DNA of 64,000 nucleotides. It comes from Amblyornis subalaris. Lineage: Eukaryota; Chordata; Aves; Passeriformes; Ptilonorhynchidae. The position numbers were made by a program, and so were the translations under genes. The stretch lies in contig JACAXG010000235.1 of NCBI GenBank assembly GCA_018881555.1, positions 163,535 through 227,534 on the forward strand, written 5' to 3'. Below the pieces are notes generated by a model. It saw nothing but the letters and a program-made list of their open reading frames with translations, searched no databases and was not told the DNA's origin. Positions 60,923-64,000 of this stretch are shown one piece after another (the stretch's first letter is position 1; every line of letters starts with the position of its first letter).

Positions 60923-63900
60923 TTTTTCAGTGTGTTTAATGTGGAAATAAGACTGTAATATCTCCTACCTTAGTCTTCACCTCCTGATGGGCCTCATGGT
61001 TGTCACCTGGGAGGTCACACCGGGGCTGTGCCGGGTCACTGGAGATCCAGGAGAGACAGCTGGGCTACGAGGCACTGCAATTCCTGCAAAAGGACCACGC
61101 AGGATTAGCCAAGCCACAGGAAAATGCTCAAACATTTAATGATCAAAAATCTTTCATTCAACACATGCCTGAGCCCCAAAGACACAAGTCAAACATGTGC
61201 TGAAGCACCTTGGTCAAACAATAAAGATTCCCCAATTCGCTTGTATCCACAGAGGACAGGTACCCTGGAAATGCACCGTCACTTGCAAAGCCAGTCACTT
61301 CCCAGCAATTAGAGGTTGACCAGCCCCACACAGAGCAAGGAAAGAAAAGCAAATGCTGGCATCTCCAAGCTTGGAGAACTAATGAAAAGTGTTTGCGTTC
61401 ATTATTACCTAGCAAGTTAGAGATACATATTTTTGTTAAGAACCTCATGTGTCTTCAGTGTGTCTGAGTGAAAAAAATAAGCTTAAATCATCATTTGATT
61501 TGTTATGAATTGTCCCTTTAGGCCTTGCTACAGCTATTAATACCTAATTGTGTCCACGTAGGGTTTAAAAATGTCACTGACAATGACAAAGAGTTTCATC
61601 CCAGGCCAAAATAAAAAAACTCAGTAATTCTAGAGAGGTTTTTGTCTTGTTTTAAAGCAGAGCTGGCTGGTAGGACTCAAGCCTGTCCCCAGCTGAGGAG
61701 TGCTCAGCTCCGCAGGCTGTGTGGCTGCTGAAGTGCTGCCTGGCCCTTGACAACCTCCCCCAGACTCCCAGCTTCCTGCAGGCTGATCATCAGCTATTCC
61801 AGTAACTCCTGCAGGCACTCCAAGAGCACATTTCACATCCCCTGCCTGGCTCTGAGGACTGCAGCAGGTGGATATTGCCCACGGGTGAACAGGGTTTCAG
61901 AGGCAGCGGAACGTCGCCGGCAGCTGGAGGCTGAAGGCAACAAGCCCGATCAAAGGAGCTGCTGCTACCTGAGGCCATCCCAGCGCTACCCCTCCGGAGA
62001 GCCGCTGTGTGTTTGCTGTGCTCACAGCGTTCCTCGGGATGCTGGGGACTGTCTGTGCACGGGGCTTGGGGGGCTGCCCCAGCACCTGGGCCTCCAGCTC
62101 TCTGGGGTGGAAACTGGGAGCCACGGCAGCGCAGGAGGGAGGGATGCAGCCTTCAGCACTGGGGTGCATGGGGGAAGGTGAGGCACTCAGTCATCATCCT
62201 GCTGGTGACGTCCCAGAAACAGAGAACTGGGAAATGCCAAACAGCCCAAACCAGATGAAGCTGGAAGCCCCCAGAACGCCCTCACCCAGTTTTGAGTTAC
62301 TTCCTTTCTTTTTCTTAAAAAAAAAAGTTCTGCTTGCCCCAGGCTTTACAGTATTTGTCTTGTGCTGGTGGGCAGCACCCCAAGCCCAGCCNTTCGATGG
62401 GATGAGCACAGACTCCACATGAGATGAGGCTGCAATCCCAGCACCAGTCGTGTGCAGCCCTATTCCAGAGTCCCAGTTCAGGGATGTGCAGGCTCAGGAC
62501 ACCAAGAGAGGCACTTGGATACCACCAGCCTTGTTTATCACAATTCTGGCAGAAGTGCCCACGCTCCACGTGCGAAGGAGACCGAGGAAGGCCTTGGAGG
62601 AGGTGGGGGGTTCAGGGAGCNCCCAGGCCCCTTTGCTCCTTACCACTATCCCTGTCTCATTGCAGTTATTTTCCTGCTCATGGTCACACACACAAAGCAC
62701 AAGCAGGGGTTACCAGAGGGCCTCCTCACCCGCACAGGCCNTGCAGACAGGATGAGGAGAGCTTCAGGGAGGAATTTTTGCCAGCATGTATCTTTTTGGT
62801 GTTTTTACAGGTTGGCATCTCCACAGAGCAGAGAGAGAGAGAGCCAAGTTTATTACTACCCAAGTTTATAATTTACAACCTGCGCGACTGAAGGCTGAAA
62901 ACACAGCAATTTTGCAGGGTAATTCTGGGAAGTAACCATCCTGTAGCACCAATTATTAAAACCACTTGCACACAATAAAGCTATAAAGATTAAAAATATA
63001 GCACACTTGTCATTAACTATGGATGAAGTAATGTAATATGTATTATAGAGCAGCGCAGGGCCAGCCGCGCACTACGGCACAGCCCTGCCGAGGAGCCCAA
63101 ACCCCAGTCCCAGACCAGCACNCATTTTGTCAGAGCCCAGGAACAAGTTTGTCATGCAAAATAAACACAGATGTTCCAGCACTGACTGCAGCTCCCGGGC
63201 AGGGCCAGGCAAAGCGAGGGCTTTGGGAAGCAGGGCTCTGGGTGCTCGCCTGCCCCTCCACACACACCACAGCATCGGCTGAGCTGTGAGTCACACAGAG
63301 GGCACATCTTGCTCTTGGGCCTCATCTGCTCTGCTCTTCACTCTATTTGTCCCTCGATATTCTGTCCTGAAACACACTCAAATGGCTCCCTGTACTCTTG
63401 GGCCTGGCACGAGTCGGTGACGCAGGCGCTCCATGTGTGCCTCAATGTTTCCAAAAGGCTCCAATTTATCAGCACCTCAGGCCCTGCTTTGCTGTGTCAT
63501 TGCAATTGTTTCCTCTCTCCCCTCCCTCTGTTCCCCAGAGAAACNAATAATGTTCTCTCCTTCCACGCACAGGAACATGTCTCAGTTCCTTTAAGTACAG
63601 CATGCAGGTCCCTCGAACGCTCTGCAGGTACTCACACACCCGCACAGGCATCTGCACACACACAATGACACCTCTCAATTTTATGCCCGGTTTTAATATT
63701 TTTCTAGAGAAAAATATAGTTAGTGTTTCCTGGTAGAGAAAATACTTATCTTGGCCAGATTGAAGAAGCCACAGGAAAAAAAAAAGGGTTGGTTCTGCTG
63801 GAGAATGAACAAGGACTCCACAGACCCGCACAAGGGAAATAAGCCACCAACCACAGAGGTGACTCCCCTCAACCAAGCTGAAATTTCTGGCATATTGAGT

Positions 63901-64000
63901 TGTGAATTTGCCTGGAAATTTGCATACAATCAGCCACAGATGAGGGAAGGAGAAACACAGAAAAGTTCATTGAGTAACTTCAAAATCATAACTGGGTGTG

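Larger units (their letters stand above)
36161..64000. other. Apparently gene-free DNA downstream of ANTXR2
   Basis: I find no recognisable exon, RNA gene or large mobile element in this 28 kb. Open frames up to about 200 codons exist (for example at 49203-49796 and 55342-55947, minus strand), but they have low-complexity mixed composition, are overlapped by frames on the other strand, and match no family I know. Isolated Ns occur throughout. GC-rich patches (about 36226-36480, 40380-40520 and 51700-52350) alternate with AT-rich conserved-looking blocks (about 40540-40890, 45830-46020 and 53660-53930). In mammals a long gene-poor interval also follows the 3' end of ANTXR2. Confidence 0.6.

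Overview
The window is vertebrate nuclear DNA, most likely avian and probably from a passerine-like bird. Evidence: spliced exons with GT/AG borders, sparse interspersed repeats, at least two copies of the bird/reptile LINE CR1, one compact retroviral LTR, and isolated single N calls. There are no operons, prokaryotic genes, tRNA/rRNA genes or CRISPR arrays.

The one gene I can identify is the 3' part of ANTXR2 (CMG2, capillary morphogenesis protein 2 / anthrax toxin receptor 2) on the + strand. Six coding segments join in phase 0 and encode the last 151 residues: 1-31 (end of the transmembrane segment and juxtamembrane cysteines), 4508-4549, 5104-5199, 8775-8942, 10048-10128, and the terminal exon 34319-34357, which carries only 12 codons and the TAG stop. 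The extracellular von Willebrand factor A and Ig-like domains must lie upstream of the window.

Layout: 1-10 kb holds five of the six exons, and an endogenous-retrovirus LTR on the minus strand sits in the third intron (about 8041-8460). From 10.1 to 34.3 kb is one 24-kb intron. It contains a dense CpG island (about 11761-12180), two CR1 fragments (about 20947-21060 and 33020-33140), several AT-rich blocks that look like conserved non-coding DNA, and an unexplained 74-codon open frame with a phase-compatible splice acceptor (32179-32403). From 34.4 kb to the end there is the probable 3' UTR and then about 28 kb with no recognisable gene. Possible regulatory blocks there lie at about 35.3-36.2, 40.5-40.9, 45.8-46.0 and 53.7-53.9 kb.

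I did not find a new multi-gene system. The best leads are the orphan open frame in the last intron, which could be an alternative ANTXR2 C-terminus, the intronic CpG island, and the regulatory-looking blocks in and beyond the 3' end of the gene. Identifications rest on recognising the protein family and repeat consensus from memory; no database search was possible.
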